Source: an uncultured Lachnospiraceae bacterium (GTDB taxonomy: Bacteria; Bacillota; Clostridia; Lachnospirales; Lachnospiraceae). Taken from it: a DNA stretch of 64,000 nucleotides. The position numbers were made by a program, and so were the translations under genes. Below are positions 52,146 to 60,526 of this stretch, one piece after another; position 1 is the stretch's first letter; every line of letters begins with the position of its first letter. The notes under the pieces were generated by a model. That model saw only the letters and a program-made list of their open reading frames with translations. It was not told where the DNA came from and did no database searches. The stretch lies in assembly GCA_910584205.1 (NCBI GenBank), contig CAJUAA010000017.1:12173-76172 (forward strand), read 5' to 3'.

Positions 52146-53210
52146 TCACTGACCACCGGGTCCGTCCTGCGGCGGCATCACGCCGTCGTCCAGGACCCGG
52201 TACTCTCTTTCCGACCGGAAACCGTCGCGGATTCCTTCCGTCACGCTGATCTCTCCCTGATCCGTAATCAGCACCATGTCAAATTCCGCCCGGCGGGCCT
52301 TCCAGTATTCCACCGCGGCGTCATATCCCATGAGATACAGGGAGGTGGACAGCGCGTCCGCCAGCGTCCCGTCTTCCGACACGACGGTGACCGAACTCAG
52401 ATCCCCGTCTGCCGGCCAGCCGGTCTCCGGATCGATAATATGGATATATACCGTTCCGTTTTCTTCAAAATACCGTTCGTATCCGCCGGAAGTGATGACT
52501 GCCCGGTCCTCCGTTTCCACCACGGCCAGCACGTCCCCCTGTTCACTGCCCGGATTCCGGATTCCCACCTGCCATCTGCTGCCGTCCGGCTTTCTCCCGA
52601 GCACCTGTACATTTCCTCCCAGGGACACCATGCCCGAGCGGATCCCATGTTCACGGAACACCTCCATGGCCCTTGCGGAAGCATATCCTTTGGCAATGCC
52701 TCCAAAGTCAATCCGCTGTCCTTCCCCCACAGTGACCACGTCCCCGTCCCATTGTACTTTCGATGCATCCACCAGCGCCAGTACCTCCTCAAGCTCCGTT
52801 TCCGACGGCACATGATACGCTCCCGTGGAAAACCCCCACAGCTCCATCAACGGATAGACCGTATAATCAAAAAGCCCCCCGGTCTCTTCCCAGATCTCCT
52901 GCCCCCGTTTTAAAACCGACAGCGTATCTTCCGACACCCGTCCCGTCCCCGTCTCATTGATACCCGCAACCTCGCTGAATGCCTCCCCGGTGGACAAAAG
53001 CCCGTCCAGCCGCTGCACTTCCGCCATGGCTGCGTCCACTGCCTCTTCGCATCCCCGGCCGTACGCCGTGAAGCTCATGACCGTATCCATGGCAAACAGC
53101 TGTTTCGTACAGGACCTCTCCTGCACGTCCACGTAATATTTCCCGATCAGGCATCCCATCAGGACCGCCGTCCCCACCGCCGCGATCCTGGCCTTTGTCC
53201 GTCTGTCCAT
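52146..53210 (-). CDS. apbE: FAD:protein FMN transferase (ApbE)
   Basis: A 354-aa membrane-anchored enzyme that covalently attaches FMN to Thr/Ser of flavoproteins outside the membrane. An N-terminal hydrophobic segment (8-24, with an LMGC lipobox-like end) is followed by MDTVMSFTAYG, IDFGGIAKGYA, SLGGNVQVLG, ITSGGYERYF and IHIIDPETGWPA with the metal-binding Asp. ATG 53210 is preceded by AAAGGAG. It is the last gene of an OPT-PqqD-ApbE unit; no Rnf/Nqr target gene is in the window. Confidence 0.95.
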   Translation of the reverse strand: MDRRTKARIAAVGTAVLMGCLIGKYYVDVQERSCTKQLFAMDTVMSFTAYGRGCEEAVDAAMAEVQRLDGLLSTGEAFSEVAGINETGTGRVSEDTLSVLKRGQEIWEETGGLFDYTVYPLMELWGFSTGAYHVPSETELEEVLALVDASKVQWDGDVVTVGEGQRIDFGGIAKGYASARAMEVFREHGIRSGMVSLGGNVQVLGRKPDGSRWQVGIRNPGSEQGDVLAVVETEDRAVITSGGYERYFEENGTVYIHIIDPETGWPADGDLSSVTVVSEDGTLADALSTSLYLMGYDAAVEYWKARRAEFDMVLITDQGEISVTEGIRDGFRSEREYRVLDDGVMPPQDGPGGQ

Positions 53211-53277
53211 CCTCTGCTCCTTTTTCCCGCAAAAAGGGAAGTGCTTTTCTCCATCATACAGCACTTCCCCTTCTTCA

Positions 53278-53625
53278 TCAATTCTTAAATCGAATAAAAT
53301 GATAACTCTCTACAATCTGAAAATATTTCACAATTCTCGGATACAGCGGCTCCACTTCTTCTCCGAACGCCTGCTTCTGAAGGTCCGCCAGCTCCAGTAC
53401 GGTTTTCTCGCCGTCGATCAGGGGCCAGAGAAAGCTTCCGTACCGGTCCATATGCACTTTCGTGTATCTGGGCCTTTTGAACAGCTTCTGGGCAATCCGG
53501 TTGAATACGCCTGTATTTTCCACCTGAAGAACGACGATGCCGTTCTCTCCTGTCTCCCAGACGATCCGCTCCGCTCTCTCCGGAATCAGTTCCAGATAGT
53601 TTTTCTTCTGTTTTTTCCTGCTCAT
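53278..53625 (-). CDS. PqqD-like peptide-recognition protein
   Basis: A 115-aa protein with the PqqD/RRE winged-helix layout: IVVLQVENTGVFNRIAQ, then DRYGSFLWPLIDGEKTVLELADL and YPRIVKYFQIVESYHFIRF. Such modules present substrate peptides to modifying enzymes, but no radical SAM or other RiPP gene is nearby. Start 53625 overlaps the OPT transporter stop by four bases. Confidence 0.8.
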   Translation of the reverse strand: MSRKKQKKNYLELIPERAERIVWETGENGIVVLQVENTGVFNRIAQKLFKRPRYTKVHMDRYGSFLWPLIDGEKTVLELADLQKQAFGEEVEPLYPRIVKYFQIVESYHFIRFKN

Positions 53626-55523
53626 CCGTTTTTCTGCTTCTTCCACAGCGAGAAGCTCAGCAGGCTCAGAATCATCAGGGCCATCAGGATCACGCCGCCG
53701 ATATTGCCCAGATTCACGATGCCTGACAGATCCAGGCTGATGCCGAAAACTGTCAGAATCGCCAGCGCAATTCCCACCAGGCCTTCTCCTGCGATCATAC
53801 CGGCACAGTACAGCGTGCCGTCCGTGGACTGACGCTCCTTCGTCTTTTCATCTACGTTCTTTCTGCCGTCCATCAGCATACGTACCACACCGCCGATCAT
53901 GATGGTTGCATTCAGATAGATCGGAAGATACAGTCCAATGGCGAAGGGCATCACCGGAATCCGGAGGATTTCCAGGCCGATGGCCATAAATACGCCCACG
54001 AATACCAGGTTCCAGGGCAGGTTGCCGCCCATGATTCCTTCCACGATCATCTTCATCAATGTGGCCTGGGGCGCCGGAACCTCCGTCCCGCCGTAACCAT
54101 ATGCGGTATTCAGAAGATACAGCACGCCGCCGATGGCCAGGCCGGAAGCCACCACGCCGATCAGCTCGCCGATCTGCTGCTTCTTCGGCGTCGCTCCCAG
54201 CAGGAAACCGGTCTTCAGGTCCTGCGAGGTATCTCCCGCAATAGCTGCCACGATACAGATGACGGAACCGATGGCAATGGCGCCTGTCATACCTGTGATC
54301 CCGCTGTCGCCGGATGCCTTGATGGCAATCGTCGCAATCAAAAGCGTTGCGATCGCCATACCGGACACCGGATTGTTGGAGCTTCCGATCAGGCCCACCA
54401 TACGGGACGAAACCGTAGCGAAGAAAAATCCGAAGACAACGATGATCACCGCGCCCAGAATATTTACCGGAATCGCCGGAACCAGCCAGACGATCAGGAT
54501 CATCACCGCAATACCGATCAGCACCACATTCATCGGAAGGTCCTGCGCCGTTCTTGCGTCGCTGGTATTCCTGCTGCCCTTCATGCTCTTCATGGAATCA
54601 CGGAAGGTCGCAATAATCAGAGGAAGCGATTTGATCAGGGAAATGATGCCGCCTGCAGCGATGGCTCCCGCCCCGATATATCTCACATAGGACCCCCAGA
54701 TACCGGAAGCACCCTTTTCCGCGTAGAGCTGTCCGATGGTAACGCCCACATCCGCCGGATACATCCAGGTTTCCGCGCCGAAGAGGCAGATCAGCGGAAT
54801 CAGGACCATCCATCCAAACAGAGAACCCACGAACATAAAGGACGCAATCCTGGGTCCTACAATATAACCCACGCCCAGCAGAGCCGGATAGACCTCCATG
54901 CCCAGCTCCCCTTTAAACGACTTGAATTCCGCTGCCACATCCGCCGGTACAACTTTGATGCCGTCCACGATCAGTTTGAAAACTGCCGCAAGCCCCATGC
55001 CGCTGAAGACCGTGGACGCGTTGGCCCCGCCTTCTTCTCCCGCCAGAAGCACGTCCGCACATGCCGTTCCTTCCGGGTACAGAAGTGTCGCGTGCTCTTT
55101 TACAATCAGCGCATTCCGAAGCGGTATCATAAACAGGACGCCGAGAATACCGCCGCACAGCGCGATCAGCGTGATCTCCACCAGGCTCGGCATATCGCAC
55201 AGCCCGTCTTCCGCCCACAGGAACAGCGCCGGCATGGTAAAGATGGCGCCTGCGGCCAGAGATTCGCCTGCAGAACCGATGGTCTGTACCATGTTGCTCT
55301 CCAGAATGGAATTCTTCTTCATCAGTACGCGGATCACGCCCATGGAAATAACCGCCGCCGGTATGGAAGCCGACACAGTCATGCCGACGCGCAGCCCCAG
55401 ATAAGCGTTGGCCGCGCCAAATACGATCGCCAGAAGGATACCCATGATGATCGAGGTGACCGTAAATTCCGGAGTAATCTTTTCCGCAGGAACATACGGT
55501 TTGAACTCTTTGTTTTCGTTCAT
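53622..55523 (-). CDS. OPT-family oligopeptide transporter
   Basis: A 633-aa integral membrane protein with about 14-16 helices. The N-terminal EFTVTSIIMGILLAIVFGAANAYLGLRVG is typical of OPT/YSL proteins. Members import peptides or metal chelates by proton coupling. First gene of the unit with PqqD-like and ApbE genes; RBS AAAGGGAG. Confidence 0.93.
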   Translation of the reverse strand: MNENKEFKPYVPAEKITPEFTVTSIIMGILLAIVFGAANAYLGLRVGMTVSASIPAAVISMGVIRVLMKKNSILESNMVQTIGSAGESLAAGAIFTMPALFLWAEDGLCDMPSLVEITLIALCGGILGVLFMIPLRNALIVKEHATLLYPEGTACADVLLAGEEGGANASTVFSGMGLAAVFKLIVDGIKVVPADVAAEFKSFKGELGMEVYPALLGVGYIVGPRIASFMFVGSLFGWMVLIPLICLFGAETWMYPADVGVTIGQLYAEKGASGIWGSYVRYIGAGAIAAGGIISLIKSLPLIIATFRDSMKSMKGSRNTSDARTAQDLPMNVVLIGIAVMILIVWLVPAIPVNILGAVIIVVFGFFFATVSSRMVGLIGSSNNPVSGMAIATLLIATIAIKASGDSGITGMTGAIAIGSVICIVAAIAGDTSQDLKTGFLLGATPKKQQIGELIGVVASGLAIGGVLYLLNTAYGYGGTEVPAPQATLMKMIVEGIMGGNLPWNLVFVGVFMAIGLEILRIPVMPFAIGLYLPIYLNATIMIGGVVRMLMDGRKNVDEKTKERQSTDGTLYCAGMIAGEGLVGIALAILTVFGISLDLSGIVNLGNIGGVILMALMILSLLSFSLWKKQKNG

Positions 55524-55597
55524 GTTCTTATTCTCCCTTTATTTTTTTATAAGACACTGTCAGACAGCTTTCCGCCGCCTGTTGTGACATATGGTAT

Positions 55598-55626
55598 ATT
55601 ATACAAAATATATGCAGTTTTTACAA
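55598..55626 (-). promoter_or_regulatory. Promoter of the OPT transporter unit
   Basis: TTGTAA (55621-55626) and perfect TATAAT (55598-55603), 17-bp spacer, 75 bp upstream of the ATG. Confidence 0.7.
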
Positions 55627-55686
55627 GAAAACATTTTGTGAACAACCAGATTTGTCAAAATACAACAATACCCAAAAAAGGAAAAG

Positions 55687-55723
55687 CAGCCGGGACATGC
55701 GCATATCCGCCATGTCCCGGCTG
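55687..55723 (-). terminator. Terminator of tRNA-Ser
   Basis: A 13-bp perfect stem CAGCCGGGACATG / CATGTCCCGGCTG followed on the minus strand by CTTTTCCTTTTTT. Confidence 0.9.
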
Positions 55724-55734
55724 TCTGGATCGAA

Positions 55735-55822
55735 CGGAGACGGTGGGATTCGAACCCACGTGCCGGTTGCCCGACAACTTGATTTCGAGTCAAGCTCGTT
55801 ATGGCCACTTCGATACGTCTCC
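55735..55822 (-). tRNA. tRNA-Ser(CGA)
   Basis: An 88-nt class II tRNA. Acceptor stem GGAGACG / CGTCTCC, anticodon arm CTTGA-CTCGAAA-TCAAG with anticodon CGA reading UCG, a long variable arm and the T-arm GTGGG-TTCGAAT-CCCAC. CCA is not encoded. Confidence 0.97.
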
Positions 55823-55832
55823 ATATTTTGAT

Positions 55833-55861
55833 ATTCTAACACATTTTTCCGACGAATGCAA
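55833..55861 (-). promoter_or_regulatory. Promoter of tRNA-Ser
   Basis: TTGCAT (55856-55861) and TAGAAT (55833-55838), 17-bp spacer, 10 bp before the tRNA 5' end. Confidence 0.7.
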
Positions 55862-55896
55862 ACAATTCTTTTGCCGCGCCGTAAAAATATATCCAT

Positions 55897-55926
55897 AAAA
55901 AATCCCCGGATCGCTCCGGGGATTTT
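55897..55926 (-). terminator. Terminator of rny
   Basis: A 12-bp stem AAAATCCCCGGA / TCCGGGGATTTT, 4-nt loop, followed on the minus strand by TTTTTT, 12 bp past the rny stop. Confidence 0.92.
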
Positions 55927-55937
55927 CTGCTTTTACT

Positions 55938-57485
55938 TTATTTGGCGTAATCTGTTACTCTGCTTTCGCGGATCACATTTACCTTGATCTGACCAGGATA
56001 TTCCAGATTTGCTTCAATCTGTTTGGATATATCGCGCGCCAGTAATACCATAGCCGCGTCATCCACCTGATCAGGCACTACCATCACTCGAACCTCTCTG
56101 CCTGCCTGAATAGCAAAAGACTTATCTACTCCCTTGAAGGAGTTCGCAATATCTTCCAGTTGTTTTAATCTGTTTGTATATGTCTCCAGCGTTTCCCGTC
56201 TCGCACCAGGTCTTGCTGCAGATATGGTATCCGCGGCCTGTACGATGCATGCGATCAGAGAAGTCGCCTCCACATCGCCATGATGGGATTCTACCGCGTT
56301 GATCACGGTCGCTGACTCCTTATACTTCTTGCATAAATCCACTCCGATCTGGATATGGGAACCTTCCATCTCATGGTCAATGGATTTACCAATGTCATGT
56401 AAAAGTCCGGCCCTCTTCGCCATCCGAACGTCAACACCGATCTCCCCGGCCAGCAATCCGGACAGATGAGCCACTTCAATGGAATGCTTCAGCGCATTCT
56501 GCCCATAGCTGCTGCGGAACTTCATACGGCCAAGAAGCCGCACCAGTTCCGGATGGATGCCATGCACGCCGACTTCCAGAGCCGCCGCTTCCCCTTCTTC
56601 GCGGATCATCGCATCCACTTCTTTCTGGGCTTTCTCAACCATCTCCTCGATTCTTGCCGGATGAATACGGCCGTCAACGATCAGTTTCTCCAACGCAATG
56701 CGGGCAACTTCCCGGCGAATGGGATCGAACCCTGATAAGATAACGGCTTCCGGCGTATCATCAATAATCAGATCTACGCCGGTCATAGTCTCAAGGGTGC
56801 GGATATTCCTTCCCTCACGTCCTATGATACGTCCCTTCATCTCATCGTTCGGAAGCTGGACAACAGAAATGGTTGTCTCAGCCACATGGTCGGCTGCACA
56901 TTTCTGAATGGCGGTGACAATATAGTCCTTCGCCTTTTTGCCTGCTTCCTCCTTTGCCCTGCCCTCCAGCTCTTTCACCAGTCTGGCAGTCTCATGTTTC
57001 ACATCATCTTCAACTGTTTTTAAAAGATATTCTTTTGCCTGTTCGGAGGTAAGGCCAGAGATTCTCTCCAATTCCTGTAACCGTTTCGCGGACAGTTCTT
57101 CCACTTCAGCACGTTTCTTCTCCAACTGGGCTTCACGCGCTGCAAATCCTGCCTCCCGGCGTTCGATCGCTTCCGTCTTCTTATCCAGTGTCTCTTCTTT
57201 GGATAAGACTCTGCGCTCATAACGCTGGAGTTCCGCTCTGCGTTCTTTGGTCTCTTTTTCCAGTTCGTTCCTGGTCTTCACAGACTCTTCCTTGACTTCC
57301 AGCAGCGCTTCGCGTTTCTTCGTCTCTGCTGTCTTCAGGGCCTCGTCTATGATCTCTCTCGCTCTGTCTTCTGCGTTCCCCAGCTTCTCTTCCACCACTT
57401 TCTTCCGGTAGTTGACTGCACAGGGCCAGGTAATCACAGCCGTCAGAACGACCGCAACCAGAACCGCAACGATCGTCATAACCAT
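55938..57485 (-). CDS. rny: Ribonuclease Y
   Basis: A 515-aa membrane-anchored endoribonuclease that initiates mRNA decay. It has one N-terminal helix (1-22), a long Glu/Lys/Arg coiled coil (about 25-185), a KH domain (MKGRIIGREGRNIRTLE) and an HD phosphohydrolase domain with LLHDIGKSID. The GTG at 57497 is part of the AAGGAGGTG Shine-Dalgarno itself, so the ATG at 57485 (MVMTIVAVLVA), 11 bp past GGAGG, is chosen. Confidence 0.96.
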   Translation of the reverse strand: MVMTIVAVLVAVVLTAVITWPCAVNYRKKVVEEKLGNAEDRAREIIDEALKTAETKKREALLEVKEESVKTRNELEKETKERRAELQRYERRVLSKEETLDKKTEAIERREAGFAAREAQLEKKRAEVEELSAKRLQELERISGLTSEQAKEYLLKTVEDDVKHETARLVKELEGRAKEEAGKKAKDYIVTAIQKCAADHVAETTISVVQLPNDEMKGRIIGREGRNIRTLETMTGVDLIIDDTPEAVILSGFDPIRREVARIALEKLIVDGRIHPARIEEMVEKAQKEVDAMIREEGEAAALEVGVHGIHPELVRLLGRMKFRSSYGQNALKHSIEVAHLSGLLAGEIGVDVRMAKRAGLLHDIGKSIDHEMEGSHIQIGVDLCKKYKESATVINAVESHHGDVEATSLIACIVQAADTISAARPGARRETLETYTNRLKQLEDIANSFKGVDKSFAIQAGREVRVMVVPDQVDDAAMVLLARDISKQIEANLEYPGQIKVNVIRESRVTDYAK

Positions 57486-57536
57486 ATACAGGAGCACCTC
57501 CTTGTTAAGTTTTCATTGTACAAACACAATATATAG

Positions 57537-57565
57537 ATTTTAAACTGTTTTGACAATTATGTCAA
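57537..57565 (-). promoter_or_regulatory. Promoter of rny, with inverted repeat
   Basis: TTGACA (57560-57565) and TAAAAT (57537-57542), 17-bp spacer. TTGACA-TAAT-TGTCAA forms a short inverted repeat over the -35 and spacer. Confidence 0.75.
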
Positions 57566-57611
57566 GCCTTGCGTGCCCTGTTTTGTGCATTCAGACCATT
57601 TTTATCAACGC

Positions 57612-58136
57612 TCATTCTTCCGAATATTCTTTCATAACGGACAGGATGTCCCCGGTTCGGAATCCCCGTCGGAGCAGAAACGCCATCAGCTTCTGCCTCT
57701 GGCGCTCCCCGCATTCCGCCGGGCAATAGTGCTTTTTCTCCAGAAGCTTCCGGATCAGGACCCGCTCATCCGCCGGCTCCAGTTCATCATACACTTTCTG
57801 AATCAGATCCGAAGATACGCCTTTTCGGAACCTGAGTTCCTGCTCCAGCTGTTTCCGGCTTTTCTGCCCGCTTCTGTATTCAATATAATTGCGCACATAA
57901 CGTTCATCGTCCAGATAGCCGTACCCTTTTACATATTCGATCGCCTGCTCCGCCGTATCCGGCTCAAAGCCCGCGTCCAGAAGCTTTTCCCTGAGCTGGC
58001 CTTCTGTCCGGTCCATCCGCTCCAGAAGGTTCAGAGCCTTAACCTTCGCTTTCTTCAGCTGCTGCTGTGCGCTGTCCGGCGCTGCCGTCCGGGAGCGCCG
58101 CCGGCTCTTCCTGTCTGCCTGATCCCGGTAATTCAT
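57612..58136 (-). CDS. recX: RecX-family RecA regulator
   Basis: A 174-aa protein of three-helix repeats: KALNLLERMDRTEGQLREKLLDAGFEPDTAEQAIEYVKGYGYLDDERYVRNYIEYR is the RecX signature. It binds and limits RecA filaments. The start at 58136 lies inside recA, a 98-bp overlap in another frame; no later start retains the first helix with an RBS. Confidence 0.9.
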   Translation of the reverse strand: MNYRDQADRKSRRRSRTAAPDSAQQQLKKAKVKALNLLERMDRTEGQLREKLLDAGFEPDTAEQAIEYVKGYGYLDDERYVRNYIEYRSGQKSRKQLEQELRFRKGVSSDLIQKVYDELEPADERVLIRKLLEKKHYCPAECGERQRQKLMAFLLRRGFRTGDILSVMKEYSEE

Positions 58137-59136
58137 AATGTTCCCTGACTTTCATCTCAATCTCCCGGCATGCCTCCTGGTTGTCGCGCAGGAACTGCTT
58201 GGCGTTCTCCCGTCCCTGCCCGATCTTGGTCTCGTTATAGGCATACCACGCACCGCTTTTTACCACCACTCCGCAGTTGGCCGCCAGATCCAGAATATCC
58301 CCCACCGTGGAGATGCCCTGGCCGAACATAATATCAAACTCTGCCTCCCGGAACGGCGGAGCGATCTTGTTCTTTACAACTTTCACACGGGTACGGTTCC
58401 CGATCACCTCGCCTCCCTGCTTCAATGCTTCAATCCGGCGGACGTCCAGACGGACGGAAGCGTAGAACTTCAGCGCGCGGCCTCCGGTAGTCGTCTCCGG
58501 ATTGCCGAACATGACCCCCACCTTTTCCCGGAGCTGATTGATAAAGATGACCACACAGTTGGTCTTGCTGATAATGGCCGTCAGCTTCCGAAGCGCCTGG
58601 GACATCAGCCTTGCGTGAAGGCCCACATGGGAATCTCCCATATCGCCGTCGATCTCCGCCTTGGGAACCAGCGCCGCCACCGAGTCCACGATCACGATAT
58701 CCACCGCGCCGGAACGCACCATCGTCTCCGTAATCTCCAGCGCCTGTTCTCCGTTATCCGGCTGAGAGATATAGAGATTGTCGATATCCACTCCGATGTT
58801 CTTCGCATAGACCGGGTCCAGCGCATGCTCCGCATCGATGAATCCCGCGATCCCTCCGCGCTTCTGTACTTCCGCCACCATATGTAACGCCACCGTCGTC
58901 TTACCGCTGGACTCCGGCCCGTAGATCTCCACCACGCGTCCCTTGGGCACTCCGCCCGCCCCCAGCGCAATATCCAGGCTCAGAGAACCGGTGGGAATCG
59001 TCTCCACCTGCATATGCCCGGTATCGCCCAGCTTCATCACCGAGCCCTTCCCGAACTGCTTTTCAATCTGTCCAAGCGCCGCTTCCAGTGCCTTTAACTT
59101 TTCTTCCTTTGCCGATCCTTTCTCTTCCTTCGCCAT
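58039..59136 (-). CDS. recA: Recombinase RecA
   Basis: A 365-aa recombinase. Walker A GPESSGKT (73-80), Walker B VDIVIVDSVAALVP and the L1/L2 regions (GDSHVGLHARLMSQALRK, NQLREKVGVMFGNPETTTGG) are intact. The C-terminal tail is acidic. Start 59136 follows AAAGGAG. A LexA box and promoter lie immediately upstream, so it is SOS-controlled. Confidence 0.99.
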   Translation of the reverse strand: MAKEEKGSAKEEKLKALEAALGQIEKQFGKGSVMKLGDTGHMQVETIPTGSLSLDIALGAGGVPKGRVVEIYGPESSGKTTVALHMVAEVQKRGGIAGFIDAEHALDPVYAKNIGVDIDNLYISQPDNGEQALEITETMVRSGAVDIVIVDSVAALVPKAEIDGDMGDSHVGLHARLMSQALRKLTAIISKTNCVVIFINQLREKVGVMFGNPETTTGGRALKFYASVRLDVRRIEALKQGGEVIGNRTRVKVVKNKIAPPFREAEFDIMFGQGISTVGDILDLAANCGVVVKSGAWYAYNETKIGQGRENAKQFLRDNQEACREIEMKVREHYELPGSGRQEEPAALPDGSAGQRTAAAEESEG

Positions 59137-59175
59137 GTTGTTTCTCCTTTTCCTGTATGATAACATTTCACAATA

Positions 59176-59189
59176 CGAACTTTTGTTCG
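59176..59189. promoter_or_regulatory. LexA (SOS) box of recA
   Basis: CGAACTTTTGTTCG is a perfect CGAAC-N4-GTTCG Gram-positive LexA site, placed just downstream of the recA -10 where LexA would block transcription. Confidence 0.93.
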
Positions 59190-59202
59190 ATTTCCTGTTC
59201 CT

Positions 59203-59231
59203 ATCCTACCGCATTCACACCGAAATGTCAA
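59203..59231 (-). promoter_or_regulatory. Promoter of recA
   Basis: TTGACA (59226-59231) and TAGGAT (59203-59208), 17-bp spacer. Confidence 0.82.
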
Positions 59232-59247
59232 GTACTGAATCCGGAAA

Positions 59248-59289
59248 ACAGGACCCGGAAAAGGCATCCCTGCCCCGTCCGGGTCCTGT
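59248..59289 (-). terminator. Terminator of asd
   Basis: A 12-bp stem ACAGGACCCGGA / TCCGGGTCCTGT with an 18-nt loop and a short TTTTCC tail on the minus strand, 28 bp past the asd stop. Confidence 0.75.
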
Positions 59290-59317
59290 ATCTGCAGACG
59301 GCTCCTGCTTCTGTGTT

Positions 59318-60403
59318 TTATTTCTTCGTAATATATCCTTTTGCCTTCAGCGTCTCCGCGCACAGCACCGCGCCGCCGGCCGCGCCGCGGACCGTATTGT
59401 GGGAAAGCCCTACAAACTTCCAGTCGTAGATGCTGTCCTCGCGAAGACGTCCCACGGATATGCCCATGCCGTTTTCATAATCCACGTCCAGCTGTACCTG
59501 AGGCCTGTTGTCCTCCTCCATGTAACGGATGAACTGCTTCGGGGCGCTGGGAAGGCCCGCCTCCTGCGGGAAGCCTCTGAAGTTCACCAGGCGGTCGATC
59601 AGTTCCTCCTTCGTGGGCTGTTTCCGGAATTTTACAAATACAGCCGCCGTATGTCCGTTCAGCACCGGCACGCGGATGCACTGACATGTGATCTTCGGCT
59701 CCTGCGCCTTCACAATCTCTCCGTTCTGGACCGTTCCCCAGATACGCAGCGGCTCCTGCTCGGACTTCTCCTCCTCGCCTCCGATGTACGGGATAATATT
59801 TTCCACCATCTCCGGCCAGTCCTTAAAGTTCTTTCCTGCTCCCGATATCGCCTGATAGGTCGTCGCCACCACTTCGTACGGCTCGAACTCCTTCCATGCC
59901 GTCAGTACGGGCGCATAACTCTGGATGGAACAGTTCGGCTTCACCGCGATAAAGCCCCTGGTCGTCCCCAGGCGCTTTTTCTGAGATTCGATCACTTCAA
60001 AATGCTCCGGATTGATCTCCGGCACCACCATCGGCACGTCCGGCGTCCAGCGATGGGCGCTGTTGTTGGATACCACCGGCGTCTCCGTCTTTGCATATTC
60101 TTCCTCGATGGCTTTGATCTCTTCCTTGGACATATCCACGGCGCTGAATACAAAGTCCACGCCGGCAGCCACCTTTTCCACCTCGTTGACATTCATCACC
60201 ACGATCTTTTTCACCGCTTCCGGCATGGGCGTGGCCATCTTCCAGCGTCCGCCCACTGCTTCCTCATAGGTCTTTCCTGCCGAACGGGCGCTTGCCGCGA
60301 TCGTCACCACCTCAAACCACGGATGATTCTCCAGCAGGGAAATAAATCTCTGCCCTACCATACCGGTACCGCCAAGGATACCCACTCTTAATTTCTCACT
60401 CAT
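59318..60403 (-). CDS. asd: Aspartate-semialdehyde dehydrogenase
   Basis: A 361-aa NADPH enzyme of the lysine/threonine/methionine and diaminopimelate route. GILGGTGMVGQRF is the dinucleotide loop, C158 in KPNCSIQS is the nucleophile and the substrate/His region GHTAAVFVKF is present. The long form resembles the archaeal/fungal-type branch more than E. coli Asd. ATG 60403 follows GAGGAGGAG. Confidence 0.95.
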   Translation of the reverse strand: MSEKLRVGILGGTGMVGQRFISLLENHPWFEVVTIAASARSAGKTYEEAVGGRWKMATPMPEAVKKIVVMNVNEVEKVAAGVDFVFSAVDMSKEEIKAIEEEYAKTETPVVSNNSAHRWTPDVPMVVPEINPEHFEVIESQKKRLGTTRGFIAVKPNCSIQSYAPVLTAWKEFEPYEVVATTYQAISGAGKNFKDWPEMVENIIPYIGGEEEKSEQEPLRIWGTVQNGEIVKAQEPKITCQCIRVPVLNGHTAAVFVKFRKQPTKEELIDRLVNFRGFPQEAGLPSAPKQFIRYMEEDNRPQVQLDVDYENGMGISVGRLREDSIYDWKFVGLSHNTVRGAAGGAVLCAETLKAKGYITKK

Positions 60404-60526
60404 TTTCTCATTCTCCTCCTCATTGCGGACAAGCCGCCCCAACTGTCCGTATGGAGCGTACATCTGTCTTTCTCATAAATAATACAGGATTCCTTCTTAA
60501 ATTGCAACCCTAAATTTTCTTCCGGT

